A stretch of DNA of 20,868 bases from positions 1 through 20,868 of the forward strand of contig CAZLGB010000044.1 of assembly GCA_964558825.1 (NCBI GenBank), in the 5' to 3' direction. Source of the DNA: Phosphoribacter sp964558825. Its GTDB lineage: Bacteria; Actinomycetota; Actinomycetes; Actinomycetales; Dermatophilaceae. The translations under genes were made by a program, and so were the position numbers. This document shows positions 1 to 7,985 of this stretch, in pieces; positions within the stretch are counted from its first letter, which is position 1; each line of letters begins with the position of its first letter. Under the pieces are notes generated by a model. The model was not told the DNA's origin. It saw nothing but the letters and a program-made list of their open reading frames with translations, and did not search any database.

Positions 1-207
1 CAAGGTGGCGCCGTCGGCGCCCGCCTGGGGAGCGGCCTGGATGGCACCGGAGGTGAGGTAGCCGGCCACCGTGGCTCCGGCCAGCGCCACCGTGGCGCCG
101 GCGTGGATCAGCGGGCGCAGCGCCCCGGAGTTGGCGACGGCCGCGATCGGCGCAGGAGCCCCGGCCGCAGCGGCACGCCGGTGCCGTCCTACGTAGTTGT
201 CAGCCAC
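1..207 (-). CDS. Partial CDS, N-terminus of a putative membrane-anchored or secreted cell-envelope protein
   Basis: An open frame of 69 codons runs off the left edge. I chose the GTG at 207-205 because a GAAAGG ribosome-binding site (219-224 on the + strand) lies 11 nt upstream. The product begins with a basic segment (residues 8-11, RHRR), then an Ala/Pro-rich stretch and one hydrophobic segment at about residues 34-55 (LIHAGATVALAGATVAGYL) that could be a signal peptide or anchor. An Ala/Gly/Gln-rich linker follows. The layout (basic N-terminus, late signal anchor, linker) is typical of actinobacterial cell-wall hydrolases and lytic transglycosylases, and such genes are often found beside phoH2 in actinobacteria. 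No catalytic domain is inside the window, so the function is inference only. It is transcribed in the same direction as phoH2, 240 nt downstream of it. Confidence 0.6.
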   Translation of the reverse strand, partial: MADNYVGRHRRAAAAGAPAPIAAVANSGALRPLIHAGATVALAGATVAGYLTSGAIQAAPQAGADGATL

Positions 208-447
208 GAGTTGTCGAACCTTTCGCTTCTCGACCGCCCCCTCGGCCACGCACGTCTGGCGACGCGCGACACGATCGCCGGTGGGGTCAGCGGGCAGGCC
301 GCTCGCGTCACCTCGGCGTTATCAAATCGAGATGTTCGGGACAGCCTGCCATGCCGGGCCCCGCTGGGGCAAATCGCTGTGGCGACGGTCACGCGCGAGG
401 ACGACGGTCACGCGTTGGGCGCGGACCGACGCCGGTCAGCGGTCCGG
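208..447. other. Intergenic region between phoH2 and the partial envelope gene, with a 12-bp direct repeat
   Basis: This 240-bp spacer holds no convincing gene. It contains an exact direct repeat, GACGGTCACGCG, at 384-395 and 403-414 (19-bp period). A possible minus-strand -10 element, GATAAC (318-323), would leave about 110 nt of 5' leader for the gene starting at 207. The length of the leader would allow a structured RNA, but I could not recognise a known riboswitch consensus in it. Confidence 0.35.
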
Positions 448-1767
448 TCAGAGGTCCAGGCCCTCGAGCATCTCGGTCACCAGGGCGGCGATCGGGCTGC
501 GCTCGCTGCGGGTGAGGGTGACGTGGGCGAAGAGCGGGTGGCCCTTGAGCGCCTCGATCACCGCGGCGACGCCATCGTGGCGGCCGACCCGCAGGTTGTC
601 GCGCTGGGCGACGTCGTGGGTGAGCACGACCCGGGAGTTCTGTCCGATGCGCGAGAGCACGGTGAGCAGGACGTTGCGCTCGAGGGACTGGGCCTCGTCG
701 ACGATGACGAAGGCGTCGTGCAGCGAGCGCCCGCGGATGTGGGTGAGGGGCAGCACCTCGAGCATCCCCCGGTCGAGGATCTCCTCGACGACCTCGGTGG
801 AGACCACCGCTCCGAGGGTGTCGAAGACGGCCTGGCCCCAGGGGCCCATCTTCTCGGCCTCGGTCCCGGGCAGATAACCGAGCTCCTGGCCGCCCACGGC
901 ATACAGCGGCCGGAAGACGACGACCTTGCGGTGTTGCCGGCGCTCCATGACCGCCTCGAGCCCCGCGCAGAGGGCGAGCGCCGACTTGCCGGTGCCCGCG
1001 CGGCCACCGAGCGAGACGATGCCGACGTCGGGGTCGAGCAACAGATCGAGAGCGATGCGCTGCTCGGCCGAGCGTCCGTGCAGCCCGAAGGCGTCGCGGT
1101 CGCCGCGGACGAGGCGGATCTGCTTGTCGGCGCCCACGCGTCCGAGGCCACTGCCGCGCGAGGAGTGCAGGACGAGCCCGGTGTGGCAGGGCAGCTCGGC
1201 GGCGCCGAGGTGCTCGATCCGGCCGTGCTCGTAGAGCTCGTTCATCTCCGCCGTGGTGATGTCGAGCTCGCTCATCCCGGTCCACCCGGAGTCGACTGCG
1301 AGCTCGGCGCGGTATTCCTGCGCGTCGAGCCCGACCGCCGAGGCCTTGACCCGCATCGGGAGGTCCTTGCTGACGACCGTGACATCGCACCCGTCGGCGG
1401 CGAGGTTCTTGGCGACGGCGAGGATGCGAGTGTCGTTGTCGCCCAAGCGGAATCCCGCGGGCAGCACCAGCGGGTCGGTGTGGTTGAGCTCGACGCGCAG
1501 GGTGCCGCCCTCGTCGCCGACCGGCACCGCGTGGTCGAGCCTCCCGGCCGCCAGGCGCAGGTCGTCGAGCATCCGCAGGGCCGTGCGGGCGAAGTAGCCA
1601 AGCTCGGGATGGTGGCGCTTGGCCTCCAACTCGGTGACCACGACGACCGGCAACACGACCTCATGCTCGGCGAAGCGCATCATCGCGCGCGGGTCCGAGA
1701 GCAGGACCGAGGTGTCCAGGACGTAGGTCTTCCGTGTGGCCTTGGTCGTGCTCCGGCTCGCCGTCAA
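448..1767 (-). CDS. phoH2: PhoH family protein with N-terminal PIN domain (PhoH2)
   Basis: A 439-residue protein combining an N-terminal PIN-type nuclease domain (about residues 13-150, first acidic residue D18 in VLDTSVLL) with a C-terminal PhoH ATPase domain (about 225-438). The ATPase has a Walker A GRAGTGKS ending at residues 260-262 and a Walker B FVIVDEAQ with D357/E358. PIN-PhoH fusions are known as PhoH2 proteins; the family is reported to have ATP-dependent RNA unwinding and cleavage activity. An upstream ATG at 1836 keeps the frame open, but I chose the TTG at 1767-1765 because a strong AGGAGGGG ribosome-binding site lies just before it and the PIN domain begins 12 residues later. 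The gene diverges from the amylase gene. Identification is secure; the cellular role is family knowledge. Confidence 0.93.
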   Translation of the reverse strand: MTASRSTTKATRKTYVLDTSVLLSDPRAMMRFAEHEVVLPVVVVTELEAKRHHPELGYFARTALRMLDDLRLAAGRLDHAVPVGDEGGTLRVELNHTDPLVLPAGFRLGDNDTRILAVAKNLAADGCDVTVVSKDLPMRVKASAVGLDAQEYRAELAVDSGWTGMSELDITTAEMNELYEHGRIEHLGAAELPCHTGLVLHSSRGSGLGRVGADKQIRLVRGDRDAFGLHGRSAEQRIALDLLLDPDVGIVSLGGRAGTGKSALALCAGLEAVMERRQHRKVVVFRPLYAVGGQELGYLPGTEAEKMGPWGQAVFDTLGAVVSTEVVEEILDRGMLEVLPLTHIRGRSLHDAFVIVDEAQSLERNVLLTVLSRIGQNSRVVLTHDVAQRDNLRVGRHDGVAAVIEALKGHPLFAHVTLTRSERSPIAALVTEMLEGLDL

Positions 1768-1986
1768 CGCACCCCTCCTCGACGCAGTTACCACCTGATG
1801 TCGACGGTATGCCGTGCAACGCGCGACCCCGAGCATTTGCCTGCGGGGCGCGCCGACGGCGTGCCGTCGGCGCGCCCCGCAGGCAAGGGCTCCGACCCCC
1901 CTCGCTCAACCCCCCATGGAAGGGCTCACGGGACTAGCCTCGGACTGCCTGGTCGACCCTCGTTCTCCACCACGAAGGTGAGCCCG
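1768..1986. promoter_or_regulatory. Divergent intergenic region between phoH2 and the GH13 gene
   Basis: This 219-bp spacer must carry the promoters of both flanking genes. It holds the phoH2 ribosome-binding site (complement of about 1771-1779), one copy of the octamer GTATGCCG near 1808, the perfect hairpin at 1837-1886, and the GAAGG ribosome-binding site just upstream of 1987. I see no confident -35/-10 pair and no operator recognisable as belonging to a sugar regulator. Confidence 0.5.
1837..1886. repeat. Perfect 24-bp inverted repeat with 2-nt spacer
   Basis: The left arm (1837-1860, beginning TTGCCTGCGGGG) and right arm (1863-1886, ending CCCCGCAGGCAA) are exact reverse complements over all 24 bases, separated only by GT. 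As RNA this is a very stable GC-rich hairpin from either strand. There is no U-tract beyond a single TT/AA at the outer ends. It sits between two divergently transcribed genes, so neither flanking gene needs a terminator here. It may insulate the two promoters, block readthrough, or be the remnant terminator of a gene that has been lost. Confidence 0.85.
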
Positions 1987-4900
1987 ATGATCCGTTCCGC
2001 GCGGTCACTCCTGCCTTTCGCCATGCTCGTGGCCACGGCCTTGCCCCTGGCCACCGCCCCTGCGAGCGCCGCCGCCTCGGCCGCCGGCTCGAGGGCCGCC
2101 TCGATCGCGCCGCAGGTCGTCGCGATGGCACCCGCCGCCCAGCCGGGCAGCGTGACCCTCGCCGGCACCCTGCAGAGCGAGCTCGGGTGCGCCGGAGACT
2201 GGGACCCGGCGTGTGCAGCCACCGCGCTCACCCTCGACCCGACCGACCAGGTGTGGCGGGGCACCTTCACCGTGCCGGCGGGCCACTGGGAATACAAGGT
2301 CGCCCTCGACGGGTCGTGGACGGTCAACTACGGCGACCACGCCACCCCCAACGGGCCCAATGTCGTCCTCGACCTGTCCGCGCCCACGGCCGTGCACTTC
2401 TACTACTCCAACCTCACCCACTGGGTGACGGCGAGCCTGCCTGCGCCCGTCCTCACCGCCGCGGGCACCTTCCAGTCGGCGCTGGGCTGCGGCAGCGACT
2501 GGGCTCCGAGCTGCCTGCTCTCCTGGCTGCAGGACCCCGACGGCGATGGCACCGCGACCTTCACGACGACCGGCATACCGGCCGGGTCGTATGAGGCCAA
2601 GGTGGCCGCGGGCGAGAGCTGGGACGTCAACTGGGGGGCCGGCGGAGTGCCGGGCGGGGGCAACACCCCCTTCACCGTCGGCTCGGCCAGCGACACGGTG
2701 ACGATGTCCTTCTCGACGACGACGCACCTGCTGACGATCACCGTCTCCTCGGGGCTCCCCTCGCTCGACAACGACGTCTGGTGGGACGGCGTGCGCCACG
2801 ACTCACGCGACACCCTCTATCGGACCCCCGGCGGCGTCGTGCCCGCCGGCACACCGGTGACGCTGCGGCTGCGGACTTATCACGATGACGTCTCGTCGGT
2901 GAAGCTGCGGCTCTACTCGGTCAATGCCGGTGCAGCGCAACTGCTCCCGATGACCAAGGTCGCCTCGGGGGTGTCGTGCTACCAGCAGACGGCATACACC
3001 TGCGACTACTGGGCCTACCAGGTGAGCAGCGCGACGCCCGACAACCTCTGGTATCGCTTCCTCGTCACCGACGGCACCAAGACCGTCTACTACGCCGACA
3101 ACACCCCCGCGCTCGACGGTGGGCTCGGCGCGGTGACGGCCGGGCCGGTCGACCAGAGCTATGCGCTGATGTTCTCGGTGCCCGGCTTCAGCTCCCCCGC
3201 CTGGGCGCGCGATGCGGTCGTCTACCAGATCTTCCCCGACCGCTTCCGCAACGGCCGCGCCAACAACGACCCGGCGACCGGTGACACGCGCTATGCCGAC
3301 CCGGTGCTCGACCTGCCGTGGAGCACGCTGCCGGAGGGCTACTGCCGCAACTATGCCGGCGCGACCGCGACGACCTGCCCGACCCGCTACGGCCCGCCCC
3401 AGTCGCCCGACGGCAAGGAGATCCCGCGCGGGCGCGACTACGAGGGCGGCGACCTCAAGGGCATCGACCAGCAGCTCGACTACCTCAGGGCCCTCGGCAT
3501 CAACACCCTCTATCTCAACCCCATCGCCGACTCGGGCTCCGACCACGGTTATGACACCCAGGACTACACGAAGGTCGATCCCTACTTCGGCACCCAGAAG
3601 GACTTCGACAACCTCGTCAAGCACGCCAAGACCCTCGGCGTGCGGATCGTGCTGGACGGCGTCTTCAACCACATGTCCTCCGACAGCCCCTTCTTCGACC
3701 GCTATCACCACTACGCCACGGTCGGGGCCTGCGAGTCGGTCGACTCCCCCTGGCGCTCGTGGTTCACCTTCAGCGCGCAGGCGGGCGGCCCGTGCGCCGG
3801 CCCCGCGGGCCCCAACACCATGACGTATGCCGGGTGGTTCGGCTTCGACTCGATCCCCGTGCTGACCAAGACCAACGCCCAGGTGCAGGCCTACTTCCTC
3901 ACCGCCCCCACGGCCATCACCAAGCTGTGGCTGCAGGCCGGTGCCAACGGCTGGCGGATGGACGTCGCCGGTGACGCGAGCTTCCCGGCGGGCTATTGGG
4001 AGACCTTCCGCTCGGTCGTCAAGGCGACCAAGCCCGACGCGCTCACCGTCTCGGAGACGTGGCAGAAGGACTCCACCCTGCTGAGGATGCTGCGCGGCGA
4101 CCGCTTCGACACGACGATGAACTACCGCTTCCGCGACGCAGTCCTCGGCCTGCTGACGCCACAATCCTTTGATTCCAAGGGTTTTGCCGACAGCGGCCAG
4201 CAGATCACCCCGAGCCAGTTCCAGGCGAGGATGGAGTCGCAGCGCGAGGACTATCCGGCCGCGGCATACACGACCCTGATGAACCTGCTCGACAGCCACG
4301 ACACCGAGCGCCTCCTGTGGACGCTCACCCAGGGCACCTATGACCGGGCCGGGCGCGAGAACCCCGCCGCCATGGCGGTCGGCAAGCAGCGGGTGCGCCT
4401 CGCGTCGCTCATCCAATTCACCGTGCCGGGCATGCCGACGGTCTACTACGGCGACGAGGTCGGCGTGACCGGCGCCGACGACCCCGACGACCGTCGGGCC
4501 TACCCGTGGAGCGACCTCGGCGGCAGCCCGGACATGGCGCTCTACCAGCACTATCAGGCGCTCGCTGCGGCGCGCGCGGCAGATCCGGCACTCACCGCGG
4601 GCGATCTGCGCTTCCTGCTCGCTGACGACGCGGCGGGGACCATCGCCTACGGCCGCAACACCTCCAGCCGCGCGGCACTCGTGGCGCTCAACGTCTCGGG
4701 CTCGCCTCGGACGCTGACCATCCCGGTCGCCGGCTATCTCCCCGACGGCACCGTCCTCACCGTCGGTTACGGCGTGGGTATGCCGTCCGGCCAGACCGTG
4801 ACCGTCTCCGGCGGGTCGGTCGCGCTGACCGTGCCGGCCCTCGGCGGCGCCTACCTGCGCACCGCCACCATCGACCTGGCCGGCCCGGCAGCGGCGACGC

Positions 4901-6195
4901 TCGCCGCGCCCGTCGAGGGTGCGGGCAGCCTCGCGCTGACCTGGTCGGCGGTCTCCGGTGCGGCCGGCTATGACGTCTACGTCAGCCCGGTCACCGGCGG
5001 CGGCTGGGTCAAGGCCAACCCCACCCCGGTGACCGGCACGGCATACACGGTGACGGGGCTGACCAACACCCAGCGCTACTTCGTCATCGTCCGGGCGCTC
5101 GACGCGGTCGGCAACGCCGGGCCGGCGTCCAACGAGGTCTCCGGGATCCCGCACGTGACGATCGGCTGGGCCAATCTGCAATGGCCGCCGAGGATGACCC
5201 ACACGGTCTCGGCGACGACGCGCACCGACAACGTCTACGGCCAGATCCGGATCGACGGCGTCACCAGCGCCGCCGGGCAGGCCCCGGGTGTGCTCGCCGC
5301 GGCGGGCTTCGGCCCGGTCGGCAGCGATCCGGCGGCGGCGAGCTGGACCTGGGTGCCGGCGACCTTCAACACCCAATCGGGCAACAACGACGAATACGTC
5401 GCCTCGTTCCTGCCCGAGACGCCCGGCAGCTACGACTACCTCTACCGCTACAGCGTCACCGGCGGCGCGACGTGGGTGTATGCCGGGTTGAGCGGCATCA
5501 CGGCGCCGCTGCAGCGCGGCGCACTCACCGTCGTGGCGTCGCCGGACACGGCGGCCCCGTCGGTCCCGGCAGGGCTCACGGTCGTCTCCGCAGCTCCGTA
5601 TGCCGTCGAGCTCGCCTGGTCGGCGGCCGTCGACGAGACCGGGGTCTTCGGCTACGAGATCGGGCGGCGGGCTGCCGGCAGCGCCGATGCGTATGCCGTC
5701 GTCGGCTCGTCGAGCACGACGTCGTTCACCGACACGACGGTCGTCGAGAACGCCTCCTACGACTATGTCGTGCGGGCGGTCGACACGTCCTTCAACCGCT
5801 CGGGGTGGAGCGACCCGGTGACGGCGACGGCGGCGCTGCGCAAGGTCACCGTGACCTTCACCGTCACCGTGCCGGCGACCACCGACGCGACCGGGCGGGC
5901 GGTCCACATCGCCGGCTTCCTCGACCGCCTCGATGGTGGGCTCCCGCAGTGGGATCCCGCCGGCGTGGCGCTCACGCGCGTCGACGCAACCCACTGGTCG
6001 ATCACCCTGACCGGCACCGAGGGCACCCAGCTGGAGTACAAATACGCCCTCGGCAGTTGGGATTACGTCGAAAAGGACTCGGTCTGCGGCGAGATCGGCA
6101 ACCGCCAGCTCACCCTCGCCTATGGCGCCTCCGGCGCTCAGCCGGTCGCCGACTCGGTGCTCAACTGGCGCAACGTGAGCCCCTGCGGCAACTGA
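1987..6195 (+). CDS. Secreted multi-domain GH13 amylopullulanase / alpha-amylase
   Basis: A 1402-residue extracellular starch or pullulan hydrolase. The ATG at 1987 has a GAAGG ribosome-binding site 8 nt upstream and begins a clear Sec signal peptide (MIRSARSLL, then a hydrophobic core ending APASAAA). Domains in order: two SusE/X25-like modules (about 55-145 and 155-255, each with a GCxxDWxP motif), an N-terminal beta-sandwich typical of amylopullulanases (about 260-395), and a GH13 barrel starting at VVYQIFPDRF. The GH13 regions are visible: DGVFNH (from D557), GWRMD (nucleophile D659), SETW (acid/base E690) and DSHDTE (D772, with SHD replacing the usual NHD). Then come a fibronectin type III module (about 964-1055), an uncharacterised sandwich (about 1057-1185), a second FN3 (about 1188-1285) and a CBM20-like starch-binding domain (about 1285-1402). 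Exact substrate specificity cannot be read from sequence. No transporter or sugar regulator lies nearby. Confidence 0.93.
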   Translation: MIRSARSLLPFAMLVATALPLATAPASAAASAAGSRAASIAPQVVAMAPAAQPGSVTLAGTLQSELGCAGDWDPACAATALTLDPTDQVWRGTFTVPAGHWEYKVALDGSWTVNYGDHATPNGPNVVLDLSAPTAVHFYYSNLTHWVTASLPAPVLTAAGTFQSALGCGSDWAPSCLLSWLQDPDGDGTATFTTTGIPAGSYEAKVAAGESWDVNWGAGGVPGGGNTPFTVGSASDTVTMSFSTTTHLLTITVSSGLPSLDNDVWWDGVRHDSRDTLYRTPGGVVPAGTPVTLRLRTYHDDVSSVKLRLYSVNAGAAQLLPMTKVASGVSCYQQTAYTCDYWAYQVSSATPDNLWYRFLVTDGTKTVYYADNTPALDGGLGAVTAGPVDQSYALMFSVPGFSSPAWARDAVVYQIFPDRFRNGRANNDPATGDTRYADPVLDLPWSTLPEGYCRNYAGATATTCPTRYGPPQSPDGKEIPRGRDYEGGDLKGIDQQLDYLRALGINTLYLNPIADSGSDHGYDTQDYTKVDPYFGTQKDFDNLVKHAKTLGVRIVLDGVFNHMSSDSPFFDRYHHYATVGACESVDSPWRSWFTFSAQAGGPCAGPAGPNTMTYAGWFGFDSIPVLTKTNAQVQAYFLTAPTAITKLWLQAGANGWRMDVAGDASFPAGYWETFRSVVKATKPDALTVSETWQKDSTLLRMLRGDRFDTTMNYRFRDAVLGLLTPQSFDSKGFADSGQQITPSQFQARMESQREDYPAAAYTTLMNLLDSHDTERLLWTLTQGTYDRAGRENPAAMAVGKQRVRLASLIQFTVPGMPTVYYGDEVGVTGADDPDDRRAYPWSDLGGSPDMALYQHYQALAAARAADPALTAGDLRFLLADDAAGTIAYGRNTSSRAALVALNVSGSPRTLTIPVAGYLPDGTVLTVGYGVGMPSGQTVTVSGGSVALTVPALGGAYLRTATIDLAGPAAATLAAPVEGAGSLALTWSAVSGAAGYDVYVSPVTGGGWVKANPTPVTGTAYTVTGLTNTQRYFVIVRALDAVGNAGPASNEVSGIPHVTIGWANLQWPPRMTHTVSATTRTDNVYGQIRIDGVTSAAGQAPGVLAAAGFGPVGSDPAAASWTWVPATFNTQSGNNDEYVASFLPETPGSYDYLYRYSVTGGATWVYAGLSGITAPLQRGALTVVASPDTAAPSVPAGLTVVSAAPYAVELAWSAAVDETGVFGYEIGRRAAGSADAYAVVGSSSTTSFTDTTVVENASYDYVVRAVDTSFNRSGWSDPVTATAALRKVTVTFTVTVPATTDATGRAVHIAGFLDRLDGGLPQWDPAGVALTRVDATHWSITLTGTEGTQLEYKYALGSWDYVEKDSVCGEIGNRQLTLAYGASGAQPVADSVLNWRNVSPCGN

Positions 6196-6206
6196 GCTCG
6201 ACGGGC

Positions 6207-6632
6207 ATGACGCCCGCGGACTTGTCGTCGCTCAACGCGCAGGCCAGCCTGCTCGTGTTCGTCGCTGCCTGGCAGATGGAGTGTTGCGGCGACCCCTTCG
6301 CCAGCGGCGGCAGGGTCAGCTGGTCGCTGACGCCGACGACCGACTGGGACTGGCTGGAGGCGACCCTCGGTCCGGCGCTGGCCCGGCAGGTCACCCACGA
6401 GGAGGACCACCACGGCCTGACGGAGTCGGAGCCGAACCTCGTCGAGGGCGTGGTGGTCTCGATCAGGGCGGTGAGGGCTCGCTTCGCCATGCCGAGTCCT
6501 CACGCGCGGGCGGCATACCCGGTGGCGGGCAGTGGGCGAGCCACGTGGGTGCACGACAGCACCGCCCTGGCACGCGACGCTGACGAGTCCCGCAGGTTCG
6601 TCGGTTGGGTGGTCGCGCTCGACCCGCTGTGA
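6207..6632 (+). CDS. DUF6578-like hypothetical protein
   Basis: A 141-residue soluble protein that starts 11 nt after the amylase stop codon and may be co-transcribed with it. The ATG at 6207 has no clear ribosome-binding site, so coupling to the upstream gene, or a later start (for example GTG in LLVFVAAW), is possible. The most telling stretch is AAWQMECCGDPFASGGRVSW, which resembles actinobacterial DUF6578 proteins with a WQMxCCGxPF motif. A later HEEDHHG could bind metal, but that is speculation. No function is known. The same reading frame extends far upstream inside the amylase gene, but there it is only a shadow. Confidence 0.65.
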   Translation: MTPADLSSLNAQASLLVFVAAWQMECCGDPFASGGRVSWSLTPTTDWDWLEATLGPALARQVTHEEDHHGLTESEPNLVEGVVVSIRAVRARFAMPSPHARAAYPVAGSGRATWVHDSTALARDADESRRFVGWVVALDPL

Positions 6633-6683
6633 CCGCAGCCGCTCGGCGGGCTCACCGTGCGGGCTCGGCCCGAGAGGCGCGTG

Positions 6684-6757
6684 CGACTTCACTGAGGTTT
6701 GCCGCACTTCGGTGAGCTTGCAACGTCACCGAAGTGTGGCGAAGGTCAGCGAAGTCG
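6684..6757. repeat. Array of four decamers at exact 20-bp spacing forming a 32-bp imperfect inverted repeat
   Basis: Two direct copies, ACTTCACTGA (6686-6695) and ACTTCGGTGA (6706-6715), are followed by two inverted copies, TCACCGAAGT (6726-6735) and TCAGCGAAGT (6746-6755). All four starts are exactly 20 bp apart. The whole forms arms 6684-6715 and 6726-6757, matching at 27 of 32 positions around a 10-nt loop. It lies 52 nt after the DUF6578-like stop and about 92 nt before the YcxB-like pseudogene. Two readings are possible: a U-less terminator hairpin for the upstream genes, or a helically phased operator for the downstream gene. The regular 20-bp period, which a simple hairpin does not require, leans towards protein binding. 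Confidence 0.75.
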
Positions 6758-6848
6758 GGACGGCGCGCCGGCAGTCCGTGCCCGGCGGTGTGACGAGCGG
6801 CGGCGCTCCCCCGTGGCCTGGGTGTCGCGACAGGCCAGCAGGCAGACT

Positions 6849-7941
6849 GTGGCCGTGCACGAGTTGCCCCCCTCGCCCGGATCCGAGCTCTCTCAACCGC
6901 CCGGCTGGGCCTTCGAGCGCGAGTTGCTCATCACCCCGGAGCTGGCTCGCGCAGGGATCCGGGACGGTCTGCGTCTGGCCCGGCCTCAGGTGATCAGGAG
7001 TCTGCTCGTGATCGGCCTCGCGGCGATCGTGGGGTGGGGAGCCATGATGCTGACCGAGCCGCCGACCCACCCAGGCTTCATGATCGGCTTCGGGCTGGCC
7101 GCGCTTGTCGTCGTGATAGCCGTCCTCGCGACCATCATCCGGCAGCGCGCCCGGATGCAGCTGGCCCGCGTGGTTCCGGCCAGGATTCGTCATGGCGCTG
7201 GGCCTCGGCGCCGAGGGCTTCGTCGTGCGCGCGGTGCCCGGGGTCCAGCTGGTGGGGTACAGCGCCGTCAAGCCACCCCGGATCGTCGGCACGACAGTGG
7301 CCGTCACCGCGCGAGCCAGTCGCGGCTCGTATCTGCTGCCGATGGAGCTCGTGGGCCCGCTCCTGCACACGTTGCAGGACGGGATCGATGCTGCGCAGAC
7401 CCACCCCAGCTCGCCGGTCGCCACCGCCATCGCGCCCTCGCAGCGCCCCGAACGGTCGGACAACCCATGGTAGGGTGGCTTCCTCGACGACGAGGCCCGG
7501 CACAGCCGCTGGCACCAGTCATACGCCCACGCCCTGATCACCGCACCCCGGCTCATCACGGCCGCGGCGGCGGTCGTCCTGGGCGCGGTGGTCATGGCCC
7601 TGCTTGGCGATCGCGGCATCGCGGGACTCGTCCTGCTGCTCGTTGGCCTGGCTCTCGGTTGGCAGCTCTGGTCGATCCGCCCGTCACGATGTCGTCTCCA
7701 CCGACCGACCGGCGAATGGGTCCGTGTCGTCCTCACGGATCGCAGCCTGCTCACCGTCTCCTCATCGGGCAGCACCGATCTGTCGTATGCCGCCCTGGTC
7801 CGGATTGAGGTCCGCGCCGGGTTGGTGATGCTGCGCATGTCCTCAGGGGGCAGTGTCGGCTTCCTCGAGACCGAACTCCCGCCGGGAGCAATCGACCTGT
7901 TGCGCCGACACATCGAATGGGATCAGGGCGGACGCCGGTAA
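6849..7941 (+). pseudogene. Broken gene for a YcxB-like membrane protein with duplicated modules (frameshift plus in-frame amber stop)
   Basis: The coding signal starts in one frame at GTG 6849 (or 6855): a soluble lead (GWAFERELLITPEL), two membrane segments and a basic turn, to VVPA at about 7181. It then continues one frame over with GFVMALGLGAEGFVVRAVPG, so an extra base near 7182 (or a nearby equivalent) breaks the frame. The second frame runs to 7470 (SDNPW), meets TAG at 7471-7473 and goes straight on with GGFLDDEARHSRW, two more membrane segments and a second beta-rich domain ending LLRRHIEWDQGGRR at 7941. No plausible start codon follows the TAG before the next membrane segment, so two separate genes are unlikely. 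Each half has the order lead, two TM helices, YcxB-like domain. Family assignment is moderate; the disruption is seen directly, barring sequencing error. Confidence 0.72.
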
Positions 7942-7950
7942 CGGAGAACG

Positions 7951-7964
7951 CGGCCGAACGGCCG
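7951..7964. terminator. Possible short hairpin between convergent genes
   Basis: CGGCCG, AA, CGGCCG can form a 6-bp stem with a 2-nt loop in the 44-bp gap between the convergent ends of the YcxB-like pseudogene (7941) and the prenyltransferase gene (7986). There is no U-tract. Its position is right for a bidirectional terminator, but the element is short and palindromic GC-rich words are common in this DNA. Confidence 0.3.
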
Positions 7965-7985
7965 TCGCCACACGCCGCCATTGCC

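Noticed and set aside
208..447. A cyclic-di-AMP (ydaO-type) riboswitch upstream of the partial envelope gene
   Set aside because: The gene class and leader length would fit, but I could not identify the conserved riboswitch core.
103..1986. An open frame on the + strand continuous with the amylase gene, adding 628 residues at its N-terminus
   Set aside because: It is antisense to phoH2, has low-complexity Arg/Ala/Gly/Asp-rich composition, and would bury the clear signal peptide that begins at 1987.
2803..5994. A 1063-residue minus-strand open frame under the amylase gene
   Set aside because: Composition is that of a GC-rich antisense shadow (Arg, Gly, Val, Ala, Asp repeats) with no domain motif; the plus strand carries all GH13 motifs.
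5181..6206. Upstream extension of the DUF6578-like frame inside the amylase gene
   Set aside because: Arg/Pro/Gly-rich out-of-frame sequence overlapping the FN3 and CBM20 coding region; only the part after 6207 looks like protein.
6684..6757. The inverted repeat as the terminal repeat of an insertion sequence or MITE
   Set aside because: No target-site duplication, transposase or second copy is visible in the window.
7471..7473. TAG read as a recoded sense codon (pyrrolysine or suppression)
   Set aside because: No recoding machinery is visible, and a second lesion (frameshift near 7182) in the same gene makes simple gene decay more likely.
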